From NCBI RefSeq assembly GCF_022548875.1, contig NZ_JAKZEW010000040.1, positions 396-38,330 on the forward strand: 37,935 nt of DNA, given 5' to 3'. Position numbers and translations under genes: made by a program. Below, piece after piece: positions 8,704-16,069 of this stretch. The stretch comes from Glycomyces sp. L485 (GTDB lineage: Bacteria > Actinomycetota > Actinomycetes > Mycobacteriales > Micromonosporaceae). The notes under the pieces are model-generated. The model had not been told where the DNA came from, did no database searches, and was given only the letters and a program-made list of their open reading frames with translations. How positions within the stretch are numbered: the first letter of the stretch is position 1; every line of letters starts with the position of its first letter.

Positions 8704-10275
8704 CTACGGCTCGCAGGCTTCGCCGTGGTCGGCGAACCTGCGGCTCTCGCGCTTCGCCGTTCCCGGCTCGACCCAGCCGACTTCGCGCAGTGCTCGGGCG
8801 AGCAGTTCGCGGTCGTCGCTCTCCACCGGACCGTCGGCGGTCTCGATGACCGTCTCGTGGCCCTTGCCGAGCAAGGCGATGGTGTCGCCGGGGGCGGCCA
8901 GGCCGGCGGCCTCCCGTACGGCAGACTCCCGCCCCGGAATATTACGGCAGGGGACGTCCCGCACGGCGGCGGCCACCTCGTCCCGGATGCGTCCGGGGTC
9001 CTCTGTGCGCGGATTGTCGTCGGTGACGATGACGAGGTCGGCGCCGCGGGCCGCCGCGGCTCCCATGAGCGGACGCTTGGTGCGGTCGCGGTCGCCGCCG
9101 GCGCCGAGGATCGCGATGACCTTGCCGGGTGTCGACTCCTTGAGCGAGTCGAGGACCGCGGTGATCGCCTCGGGTTTGTGGGCGTAGTCGACCACGCCGC
9201 GCACCGGCGCCGAACCGGAGACCAGTTCCATGCGCCCGGGGACGCCCCGGCAGGAGGCGATGCCTGCCAGCGCGGTCGGGAGGTGGACGCCGACGGCTTC
9301 GAGCAGGGCCGCCGCGAGCGCCGCGTTGGCGACGTTGTGGCGACCGGGCATGTTGACCCTGCCCTTGTTGGCCCCGCCCTCGGTGCGGCCGTTCGGGCCG
9401 ACGAGGTCGAAGTTCTGGACGAAGCCGTCGGCGGCGATGCCGGAGGCGTAGTAGTCGGCGCCCGGGTCGGTCAGCGAGAAGCGGAGCGTGCCCTCGTGGG
9501 CGAGGGCGGCGATGCGCTCGTCGTCGGCGTTGAGGATCTCGGTCTCGGCGCGGCCGTCGAACAGCTCGGCCTTGGCGTTGAAGTAGTCGTCGAGGTCGGC
9601 GTGGAAGTCGAGGTGGTCGGTGCCGAACATGGTGAAGCCTGCGGCGGCGAAGCGGCAGCCGGCGACTCTGCCGAGCGCGAGGGCGTGGCTGGAGACCTCC
9701 ATGACCACGTCGGTGACGCCGCGTTCCACGGCGACGGCGAGCAGCGCCTGGAGTTCGGGGGCCTCCGGGGTGGTGCGCTCGGAGCGGATGACCTCGTCGG
9801 CGATTCGGGTCTCGACGGTGCCGATGATGCCGCTGGTGCGCCCGGCCCGGGCGAGGCCGGCCTCGACGAGGTAGGCCGTGGAGGTCTTGCCGTTGGTTCC
9901 GGTGATGCCGATGAGATTGAGGTGCCGGGACGGCTCGCCCCAGACGCGTCCGGCGATCTCGCCGGTGAGCGCGCGCGGGCGGTCCGCGACGAACACGGGC
10001 AGCAGGTCGTCGCCGGAGGGGAGCTGAAGCATGGCGGCGCCCGCCGCGTCGGTGAGGACGCACGCGGCTCCGCGGTCGGCGGCCTGGCCGGCGAACTCGG
10101 CGCCGTGGCGCCTGGCGCCGGGCAGTGCGACGAACAGGTCACCGGGCTCGACCAGGGAGGCGGCGAGGCTCACTCCTGTGACGGTGAGGTCGGAGTCCTT
10201 CGCCGCCGGGATGAGGTCGGCGAGGTCGGTGACCCGGAAGGGCCTGGTCTCCTCGGGTCGCGGAAAGGTTGACAC
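8704..10275 (-). CDS. murE: UDP-MurNAc-L-Ala-D-Glu--meso-DAP ligase MurE
   Basis: Adds the third stem-peptide residue. The 523-residue protein carries the ATP loop GITGTNGKTST at about 123-133, MEVSSHAL at 192-199, the likely carbamylated lysine in YFNAKAELF and, importantly, DNPR at 420-423, the motif that in characterised MurE enzymes selects meso-diaminopimelate over lysine. The wall of this organism is therefore probably DAP type. The start is a GTG at 10275 without a convincing ribosome site; a promoter-like pair lies so close that the transcript would be leaderless (separate entry). It begins the mur/ftsW module, 38 bases after a MarR-type gene. Confidence 0.96.
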   Translation of the reverse strand: MSTFPRPEETRPFRVTDLADLIPAAKDSDLTVTGVSLAASLVEPGDLFVALPGARRHGAEFAGQAADRGAACVLTDAAGAAMLQLPSGDDLLPVFVADRPRALTGEIAGRVWGEPSRHLNLIGITGTNGKTSTAYLVEAGLARAGRTSGIIGTVETRIADEVIRSERTTPEAPELQALLAVAVERGVTDVVMEVSSHALALGRVAGCRFAAAGFTMFGTDHLDFHADLDDYFNAKAELFDGRAETEILNADDERIAALAHEGTLRFSLTDPGADYYASGIAADGFVQNFDLVGPNGRTEGGANKGRVNMPGRHNVANAALAAALLEAVGVHLPTALAGIASCRGVPGRMELVSGSAPVRGVVDYAHKPEAITAVLDSLKESTPGKVIAILGAGGDRDRTKRPLMGAAAARGADLVIVTDDNPRTEDPGRIRDEVAAAVRDVPCRNIPGRESAVREAAGLAAPGDTIALLGKGHETVIETADGPVESDDRELLARALREVGWVEPGTAKRESRRFADHGEACEP

Positions 10276-10281
10276 GGCCTG

Positions 10282-10309
10282 ACCCTACACCGGAGCGGAG
10301 GGGGGTTAA
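10282..10309 (-). promoter_or_regulatory. Putative leaderless promoter of murE
   Basis: On the minus strand TTAACC (10304-10309) and TAGGGT (10282-10287) are separated by 16 bases. The -10-like box ends six bases before the murE GTG, so transcription should begin at or next to the start codon. That would explain the missing ribosome site. Inference from spacing and consensus only. Confidence 0.5.
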
Positions 10310-10313
10310 TTGA

Positions 10314-10805
10314 TCACTGGCCCTTGGGGAGGTGTTCGTTGTCGTCGAGGTTGTTCGACCACGTGGCGAGCAGTTTGTTGAGCTCGCGGGCCTGGTCGCA
10401 GTTGATGGAGTCGAGGAACAGCTCGCGCACCAGCGACAGGATGCACGGCGCGGCGGCCTCCAGGCGCTCGCGGCCGTCGTCGGTGAGGATGACCCAGGTC
10501 GCGCGGTTGTCGTACTCGCACTTGTGCGGTTCGACCAGTCCCATGTCGGCGAGCTTCTTGACCTGGTAGGTGGCGGCGCTCTTGGCCGTGACGATGCGCT
10601 CGGCGAGCTCGCTCATGCGCAGGCGGTTCTCGTCGGCGTCGGCGAGCCGGACGAGGATCTCGTACTGGGTCTGGGAGATGCCGTGGTGTCCCTGGAGGCG
10701 GCGGTCGATCTGGTGCTCCAGCCGGTGGGTGACGGTCAGGAACCGCGTCCAGACGTCGCTGACGCCGGGCGACAGCCAACGGCTCTCGAAGTCTCCCGAG
10801 CCCAT
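10314..10805 (-). CDS. MarR-family transcriptional regulator
   Basis: A 163-residue winged-helix DNA-binding protein. Seen: an amphipathic N-terminal helix region; the recognition part RMSELAERIVTAKSAATYQVKKLADMGLVEPH; the wing DNRATWVILTDDGRERL; and a C-terminal dimerisation helix. These match MarR, whose members bind palindromes as dimers and often respond to small aromatic ligands or oxidants. The start is set at the ATG of 10805, six bases after a GGGAGG ribosome site; an upstream in-frame start at 10856 lacks one. It sits 38 bases before murE on the same strand, an unusual neighbour for the mur cluster, and is divergent from the secreted peptidase gene. The palindrome at 10918-10937 is a candidate target. 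Confidence 0.9.
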   Translation of the reverse strand: MGSGDFESRWLSPGVSDVWTRFLTVTHRLEHQIDRRLQGHHGISQTQYEILVRLADADENRLRMSELAERIVTAKSAATYQVKKLADMGLVEPHKCEYDNRATWVILTDDGRERLEAAAPCILSLVRELFLDSINCDQARELNKLLATWSNNLDDNEHLPKGQ

Positions 10806-10917
10806 TCCCGACCTCCCTTCCATTCGGCGGCGCGATTTCCGTTCAATTTCGAACAATCCTACCGCAGCGGTTCATACACGAGGTTGAGTTACGGAGGCCA
10901 TAGCCGGGAACCCGAGT

Positions 10918-10937
10918 TGGTAGTAGGCTCACTACCA
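10918..10937. promoter_or_regulatory. Perfect inverted repeat between marR-type and peptidase genes
   Basis: TGGTAGT and ACTACCA face each other across six bases (aggctc). The 20-base symmetry, with the TAGTxxxxxxxxACTA core, is the size of a dimeric-regulator operator. It lies 113 bases upstream of the MarR start and 104 upstream of the peptidase start. No clear -35/-10 pair was found beside it. The link to the MarR protein is an inference from proximity. Confidence 0.5.
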
Positions 10938-11040
10938 GGCGTTATTGCCGTGACCCCAAAATCTACCGAACCAACCTCGCGTTCTACGCTGTACGCCGAC
11001 ACGTCCACTCGGCCTCACACACCCGAAGGACCCTCCCGCT

Positions 11041-12060
11041 TTGAACGGTTTCGCCGCACGCCCCGCTGACCAACGTTCGGCCCGACGGCTTCTCTCCTTC
11101 CCCGTCGTCGCCCTCGCAGTCGTCCTCTTCCTCATCGCCCCGGCCTCCCAGTCGGCCGCGCAGGAGGAAGACTCCGTGTCGGGAACGCTCAGCCAGGCCA
11201 TCGAGGACTACCTCAACGCGCAGGACGAGCTCGCGGCGCTCCGGCAGGAACAGGAGGACCTGGAGGTGGAGCTGGAGGACTCCCAGGCCGAGGTCCAGCT
11301 CCTGCACGAGGAGCTCGACGACTACGCCTACGTCGCGCACACCACCTCCGACTTCCAGTCGACCGCAGCTCTCATGGCCACCGACGACCCCACCGACGCG
11401 CTCAGCGCGATGACGATGCTGGAGTTCCTCGGCGAGTCGCGCGCCGACAAGCTCAACGAGCTCGTCACGCGCCTCGCCGAGATCGAGGCCACGCAGGAGA
11501 CGCTCGCGGACAACATCGACGAGCAGGAGGACCTGACCGTCGACATGGAGGCCGCCCGCGACGCCGCCGCCCGCGAGATGGCAGCCTCAGGCGGCGACAG
11601 CGCCGTCGGCCCTTCGGCCAGCGACGCCCCCGACGCCGAGCCCGCGCCCCGCAACTCCGACGGGACCCTCCCCTACGAGAGCTGCACCGAGAACGACCCG
11701 ACCACTGGCGGGTGCCTGACCCCGAGGACATTGCACGCCCTGGAGCAGGCCAACATCGTCGGATTCACCCGCTACACCAAGTGCTACCGCAACGGCTCCT
11801 GGGGCGAGCACCCGAAGGGCCGGGCCTGCGACTTCGCGGCCCAGGTCGGCAACTTCGGCGGCGACGCCTACGGCGACGACAAGCGCTACGGGGACAACCT
11901 GGCCGCCTGGCTGGTCCAGAACGCCGACGCGCTCGGTGTGCAATACGTCATCTGGTATCGGCAGATCTGGATGCCCTCGTCGGGATGGAAGTCGTACTCC
12001 CTCGCAGGTGGGGACCCTTCTTCGGACCACACGAACCACGTTCACCTGAGCATTCGCTGA
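11041..12060 (+). CDS. Secreted coiled-coil protein with M15/VldE-like C-terminal domain
   Basis: A 339-residue exported protein. Residues 1-40 form a signal peptide (RSARRLL, a long hydrophobic stretch, then SQSAAQ). Residues about 45-165 are heptad-rich, acidic and glutamine-rich, including DELAALRQEQEDLEVELEDS, a coiled coil like those in wall-hydrolase regulators. A disordered proline/serine linker follows. The last 115 residues contain CLTPRTLHALEQAN, a histidine-aspartate pair in HPKGRACDF and a terminal HVHLSIR, the pattern of a metal site in M15-like and ARB_07466/VldE-type domains. Likely a peptidoglycan peptidase or binding protein. The start is TTG, with GAAGGA ten bases upstream. 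An L,D-transpeptidase gene follows after 58 bases. The enzymatic role is inferred. Confidence 0.75.
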   Translation: MNGFAARPADQRSARRLLSFPVVALAVVLFLIAPASQSAAQEEDSVSGTLSQAIEDYLNAQDELAALRQEQEDLEVELEDSQAEVQLLHEELDDYAYVAHTTSDFQSTAALMATDDPTDALSAMTMLEFLGESRADKLNELVTRLAEIEATQETLADNIDEQEDLTVDMEAARDAAAREMAASGGDSAVGPSASDAPDAEPAPRNSDGTLPYESCTENDPTTGGCLTPRTLHALEQANIVGFTRYTKCYRNGSWGEHPKGRACDFAAQVGNFGGDAYGDDKRYGDNLAAWLVQNADALGVQYVIWYRQIWMPSSGWKSYSLAGGDPSSDHTNHVHLSIR

Positions 12061-12118
12061 CGTCGAGCACGCAGAGCTGAGCAGAATCAGCCTCGCTGGC
12101 GCTGTGTACTGTGGTGTC

Positions 12119-13339
12119 ATGACGATCGGACGCTCCTCCATCACCCGGCGCGGAGCCCTGACCGCGGGTATCGCTGCAGTCAGCCTCGCCGCCTGCTCGG
12201 AAGAATCCGGAACCATCGGCACCGGCGACGACGGCGAGCCCGAAGAGCCCGCCAGCGCCGCGACGGTCGCCATCACACCCGCCGACGGCGCGACCGACGC
12301 AACGGCCGCAACCGAGATCGCCTGGACCGTCGAGCAGGGCGCCTTCACCGAGTTCAAGCTGACCGACGCGGCCGGCAACGCGGTCGAGGGCGACATGCAC
12401 CCCGACGGCACCACCTGGGTCCCGGCCGCCCCGCTGGAGTGGGAGGGCACCTACACCGCCGCCGTCACCGCCGAGGACGACGCCGGCATCCCCGTAACGG
12501 TCGAGTCGACCTTCACCACGATCGCCTCCCCCGGCGACCGGGTCACCATCGAGAACTACCTGCCCGGCTACGACCAGACCGTCGGCCAGGCCGCGGTCCT
12601 CGCGTTCCGTTTCAAGGCCGGCTTCGAGGTCCCCGAGGACCAGCGAGAATCGGTCGAGCGACGCCTGTTCGTCACGTCGGAACCGGCCCAGGAGGGATCC
12701 TGGCACTGGATCACCGGCCGGGCGCTGGAGTACCGGCCCAAGGAGTACTGGCAGCCGAACACCACGATCTCGGTGCGGCTCGCGCTGGGCGGCCTGCCGT
12801 TGGGGAACGGCCGCTACGGCGAGTTCGACCAGGAGACGAGCTTCTCCATCGACTCCGAGACTCGGATGCTGGAGGCCGACGACGCCACCAAGCAGATGCG
12901 CGCCTACCAGGACGGCTCGATCGTCCAGACCATCCCCATCTCACTGGGCGCCGACGAGATCGACGGCCACGACGCCCGCTCCTACCAAGGCCAGATGATC
13001 ATCATGAGCCGCGAGGAGGAGTCGAAGTTCGTCTCCGACCTCTACGACTACGAGACGGACGTCAAATGGGCGATGCGGCTGACCTTCTCGGGCCAGTACG
13101 TCCACGGCGCGCCGTGGGCCGAGTCGCGGCTCGGCAAGTCGAACGGCTCGCACGGCTGCATCAACGTCTCGGACGACATGGGCGAGTGGCTCTTCAACTT
13201 CGTGCGCTGGGGCGACCCGGTGCTCGTGAAGAACACCGGCCGGTCGCTGCCGCAGGGCGACGGCTTCACCACCTGGGACCTCGACTGGGAGCAGGTCCTG
13301 GCCGGCTCCTACCTCGAATCGACCACTGAGGAGAACTAG
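12119..13339 (+). CDS. Lipoprotein L,D-transpeptidase (YkuD catalytic domain)
   Basis: Forms 3-3 cross-links in peptidoglycan outside the membrane. Seen: an N-terminal TRRGALTAG stretch that resembles a Tat signal, then the lipobox SLAAC with cysteine near residue 32, so a lipoprotein; two Ig-like domains at about 50-230; and a YkuD domain with YVHGAPW and SNGSHGCINVS, the cysteine being residue 347. This architecture matches the mycobacterial LdtMt2/class 2 type. The ATG at 12119 is preferred; GTG at 12104 adds five residues. A TACTGT box ends six bases before the ATG, so the mRNA may be leaderless. Its 3' end overlaps the convergent DUF3817 gene by four bases. Confidence 0.92.
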   Translation: MTIGRSSITRRGALTAGIAAVSLAACSEESGTIGTGDDGEPEEPASAATVAITPADGATDATAATEIAWTVEQGAFTEFKLTDAAGNAVEGDMHPDGTTWVPAAPLEWEGTYTAAVTAEDDAGIPVTVESTFTTIASPGDRVTIENYLPGYDQTVGQAAVLAFRFKAGFEVPEDQRESVERRLFVTSEPAQEGSWHWITGRALEYRPKEYWQPNTTISVRLALGGLPLGNGRYGEFDQETSFSIDSETRMLEADDATKQMRAYQDGSIVQTIPISLGADEIDGHDARSYQGQMIIMSREEESKFVSDLYDYETDVKWAMRLTFSGQYVHGAPWAESRLGKSNGSHGCINVSDDMGEWLFNFVRWGDPVLVKNTGRSLPQGDGFTTWDLDWEQVLAGSYLESTTEEN

Positions 13340-13680
13340 ACCGGCTCGGAGTCGCGGACCTTCGGGTCCGCGGCCTGCGGGTGCTCCTCGAGGATCCGGT
13401 TGTGCGCCCAGCGCTCGACGAAGAACGAGCCGATCGGGACCGTGCCGCCCAGCAGCAGCCCCACGGTCTGCGGCCAGAACTTCCACCCGGCCTGCTGCGC
13501 CAGGTGGAAACCGAGCACCAGGTAGACCATGTAGCACAGGCCGTGGATCGGGCTGATCGTCGTCGACAGCTCCTCGATGCCCCAGAAGTACCGCAGCGGC
13601 ATCGCGATGAACACGAGCACGATGAGGAACGTCCCGACGATGTACGAGACGATGCGGAATCGCTTCAGGGCGGCGTTCAT
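13336..13680 (-). CDS. DUF3817 membrane protein
   Basis: A 114-residue inner-membrane protein with three hydrophobic segments: IVSYIVGTFLIVLVFIAMPL, PIHGLCYMVYLVLGFHLAQQ and VGLLLGGTVPIGSFFVERW. The conserved SPIHGLCYMVYL histidine segment and FFVERW identify the DUF3817 (YdzA-like) family, common in actinobacteria. No reaction is known. It overlaps the upstream small membrane-protein gene by ATGA and the convergent transpeptidase gene by four bases. The two membrane genes form a small operon. Confidence 0.88.
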   Translation of the reverse strand: MNAALKRFRIVSYIVGTFLIVLVFIAMPLRYFWGIEELSTTISPIHGLCYMVYLVLGFHLAQQAGWKFWPQTVGLLLGGTVPIGSFFVERWAHNRILEEHPQAADPKVRDSEPV

Positions 13681-14003
13681 GCTGTACTCCCCTGGTTCGG
13701 GTCTGATTCGGATTGCCGGGCTTTGAGAATGGCCGACTCGAACGGCGAGGTCACCGGCGGCGGCTCGGTGCGGCGGCTGGGCCCTTCGGGCCGGTCCTTG
13801 CGAAGCTCAAGGCGCATCTGCCGGATCCACAGCGTGATGGTGAACAGCGCGAACAGCGGCCATTCGAAGGCGTAGCCCCAACTGATGGCGTTGCCGCCCT
13901 GGGCGCGGCCGAGCTGCCACCAGCCGAGCAGCCCGAACCCGACCGTCAGCACCACCGCGAAGCAGTGGAGGACGATCCACGGAGGTGTCAACAACCGTCG
14001 CAC
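13677..14003 (-). CDS. Small SURF1-like membrane protein
   Basis: A 108-residue protein with two hydrophobic helices (WIVLHCFAVVLTVGFGLLGWW and WPLFALFTITLWI) and a charged tail. The first ends in GWWQLGRAQ, resembling the start of SURF1 cytochrome oxidase assembly factors, but the SURF1 body is missing, so function is unknown. Such proteins commonly pair with DUF3817 genes in actinobacteria, and here the two overlap by ATGA. The GTG start at 14003 has no ribosome site and follows a promoter-like pair by six bases. Confidence 0.78.
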   Translation of the reverse strand: MRRLLTPPWIVLHCFAVVLTVGFGLLGWWQLGRAQGGNAISWGYAFEWPLFALFTITLWIRQMRLELRKDRPEGPSRRTEPPPVTSPFESAILKARQSESDPNQGSTA

Positions 14004-14009
14004 TCGGCC

Positions 14010-14038
14010 AGACTATGCGGTGACCCACCCGATGTCGC
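14010..14038 (-). promoter_or_regulatory. Putative leaderless promoter of the small membrane-protein operon
   Basis: On the minus strand GCGACA (14033-14038) and TAGTCT (14010-14015) are 17 bases apart. TAGTCT ends six bases before the GTG of the 108-residue membrane protein, so the start codon would be the first bases of the transcript. Four of six -35 positions fit TTGACA. Confidence 0.5.
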
Positions 14039-14070
14039 CGCTCGGGGGCGGGCCATGGTGACATGGATCG

Positions 14071-14997
14071 GTGAACGAAGGACTCCCTGCGGCAGGCTCC
14101 GTGCGGCCCATGCCCCCGATCGACGCCGCCGAGGTGTCCGAGCTGCTACTCGACTGGTGCGGCGCCGACCGTGAGGACGCCGACGCGGCCGCTGCCGCAG
14201 TCACCGACCTCGACGGCGATCTGATGGAGGCGGCCGACCGGCGGTACCAGTCGATCGCCGCGGACATGGGCGGGCGGCTGTGGCTGCGCTGGCCGAAGCC
14301 CCCTGCCGACCGGGGCGCCGCCGGCCGCCTGCTGGGGCTCTACCCGGTGTTGGCGGCCGTGCCGCTCATGCTGGAACTCCACCGCGAGCGGGGCGTGGAC
14401 GAGGCGCTGTCGCGACTGGTCCTGGCCGATGTCGGCGAGAAGCTTCGGCTGAACCGACGGCTCCACGGGCGGGCGGCCCTGGACGTGGCGTTCTGGTTCA
14501 CCGCGCACGTGCGCGGCACGATCTACCAGCTCGGACGGCTCCAGTTCTGTATGGAGGGGACGACGGCGATGCCGCGCATGGGGCTGCATATCCGCGGCGA
14601 GGGCGGTCCGCTCTCCCCCGAGGCGGTGCGCGACTCCGTGGAGCGGGCGCTCGCGTTCTTCCCGGCGACGTTCCCCGAGCTGTTCCCGCCGGAGCGGTCG
14701 ATGACGTTCATGTGCTCGTCGTGGCTGCTCGACCCGCAGTTGCGCGACTGGCTGCCCGAAGGGTCGAACATCCTCAAGTTCGGCGAGCTGTTCGACCTGG
14801 TCCGCCCGGCCTCCTACGCGAACGCCGGCGGTCGCGACGACATCTGGCGGTTCGTGTTCGCCGCCGCCCCCGACGTGCTGGTCGAACGGCTGCCGACCGA
14901 CAACACGCTTCAGCGGTCGGTGAAGGCCGGGCTCGAGGCCGGGGTCGGGTTCCAGACGCGCCTGGGCGGACTGAACCGGAAGCGCCTCGGTCTGTGA
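14071..14997 (+). CDS. GNAT-like acyltransferase domain protein (DUF5596 type)
   Basis: A 308-residue cytosolic protein. The N-terminal half is helical (DAAEVSELLLDW at about 18-29); the C-terminal half carries MGLHIRGEGGPLSPEAVRDS, a run of aromatic residues ending ELFPPERSMTFMCSSWLLDP and then LPEGSNILKFGELF. These match the acyltransferase NAT_N/GNAT_C arrangement common in actinobacteria. The substrate is unknown. The GTG start at 14071 is the first in frame after the divergent promoter. The stop codon lies inside copy 1 of a 43-base tandem repeat, so the C terminus may have been altered by it. No operon partner upstream. Confidence 0.78.
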   Translation: MNEGLPAAGSVRPMPPIDAAEVSELLLDWCGADREDADAAAAAVTDLDGDLMEAADRRYQSIAADMGGRLWLRWPKPPADRGAAGRLLGLYPVLAAVPLMLELHRERGVDEALSRLVLADVGEKLRLNRRLHGRAALDVAFWFTAHVRGTIYQLGRLQFCMEGTTAMPRMGLHIRGEGGPLSPEAVRDSVERALAFFPATFPELFPPERSMTFMCSSWLLDPQLRDWLPEGSNILKFGELFDLVRPASYANAGGRDDIWRFVFAAAPDVLVERLPTDNTLQRSVKAGLEAGVGFQTRLGGLNRKRLGL

Positions 14998-15102
14998 GAC
15001 CCACCGGCTCCAAGGCGACCGGAAGCGCCTCAGTCCGTGAGACCCACCGGCTCCAAGGCGACCGGAAGCGCCTCAGTCCGTGAGACCCACCGGCTCCAAG
15101 GC
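14975..15102 (+). repeat. Three tandem copies of a 43-base repeat
   Basis: Copies run 14975-15017, 15018-15060 and 15061-15102. Copies 2 and 3 are identical as far as they extend; copy 1 differs at two bases. The unit begins ACCGGAAGCGCCTCAGTC and ends GGCTCCAAGGCG. Copy 1 covers the end of the acyltransferase gene including its TGA, and copy 3 ends 16 bases before the epimerase ATG. Since 43 is not a multiple of three, copies cannot lengthen one coding frame. Near-identity suggests recent slippage or unequal crossing-over. Confidence 0.95.
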
Positions 15103-15117
15103 AATAAGGTGGGGCCT

Positions 15118-15996
15118 ATGCGGATCGTCATCGCCGGATCGAGCGGCTACCTGGGCAACGCGCTGCGGCGCGCGATGGAAGGCAACGACATAGTCCGGCT
15201 CGTGCGCCGGACCCCCGGCGACGGCGACGAGATCCAGTGGGACCCCTACCGGGGCCGGCTCGACGCCTCCATCCTGGACGGCGTCGACGCCGTGGTGAAC
15301 CTGTGCGGCGCCCCGATCGCGGGCCGCCGCTGGAACGCCGCCTACAAGCGGCGCCTCCGCGCCAGCCGCGTCATCCCCACGCAGGTCCTCGCCGAGGCCG
15401 TGGCCGAGGCGGGCGTGCCTCTGCTGGTGAACGCCTCTGCCTCCGGGTGGTACGGCGACCGCGCCGACGTGCCGGTCGACGAGACCACGCCGGCCGCCGG
15501 GGACTATCTCGGGAAGACCTGCGTGGCGTGGGAGTCGGCCACCTCCCCCGCCCAGGAGGCGGGCGCCCGCGTGGTCCGGCTCCGCACCGGCCACGTCCTC
15601 GGCCCGGGCAGTCCGCTGCTGGCCGAGCTCGTGCCGACCTACCGGTGCCTCCTCGGCGGCCGATTCGGGAACGGCCGCCAGTACCTGCCGTGGATCTCGC
15701 TTCGCGACTGGACCGGCGCGGTCCGGTTCCTCCTGGACGCCGACGTGACCGGGCCGGTCAACATGGTCGGCCCGACCCCGGCGACCAACCGCGAGTTCAC
15801 CCGTGCCCTGGCCGCGGTCCTGCACCGGCCCGCGCCGTGGATCATCCCGGGCTGGGCCGCCCGGCTCGTCGCCGGCGAAGCGGCCATCGAGCTGCTGCGT
15901 GGCGCGAAGATCCAACCGACCGTTCTGCGGGGCAAGAGCTTCGCGTACCGGGACGAGACGGTCCTGGACGCGCTGCGTTACGCGCTCGCGACGTGA
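15118..15996 (+). CDS. TIGR01777-family NAD(P)-dependent epimerase (SDR39U1)
   Basis: A 292-residue extended short-chain dehydrogenase-like protein. Seen: the N-terminal Rossmann loop IAGSSGYLG at about 4-12; DAVVNLCGAPIAGRRW; SASGWYGDR, the position of the catalytic tyrosine; and the C-terminal GAKIQPTVLRGKSFAYRDE, all typical of TIGR01777. The reaction is unknown. The start is the ATG at 15118, which gives the family N terminus MRIVIAGSSG; an upstream GTG at 15037 would begin within the tandem repeat. AAGGTGGGG before the ATG may serve as ribosome site, while TAAGGT seven bases upstream could instead be a -10 box. Confidence 0.9.
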   Translation: MRIVIAGSSGYLGNALRRAMEGNDIVRLVRRTPGDGDEIQWDPYRGRLDASILDGVDAVVNLCGAPIAGRRWNAAYKRRLRASRVIPTQVLAEAVAEAGVPLLVNASASGWYGDRADVPVDETTPAAGDYLGKTCVAWESATSPAQEAGARVVRLRTGHVLGPGSPLLAELVPTYRCLLGGRFGNGRQYLPWISLRDWTGAVRFLLDADVTGPVNMVGPTPATNREFTRALAAVLHRPAPWIIPGWAARLVAGEAAIELLRGAKIQPTVLRGKSFAYRDETVLDALRYALAT

Positions 15997-16069
15997 CCGC
16001 TCGGACTTCGTCGCAGACTGCCGATCGTGACCCTGGCCTGCCTCTCCACAAGCTCGGCGGACCAGTGGT

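Noticed and set aside
14975-15102. CRISPR array
   Set aside because: Units are contiguous with no spacers and no cas genes lie nearby.
15037-15117. Upstream start for the epimerase inside the repeat
   Set aside because: Adds repeat-encoded residues and moves away from the conserved N terminus.
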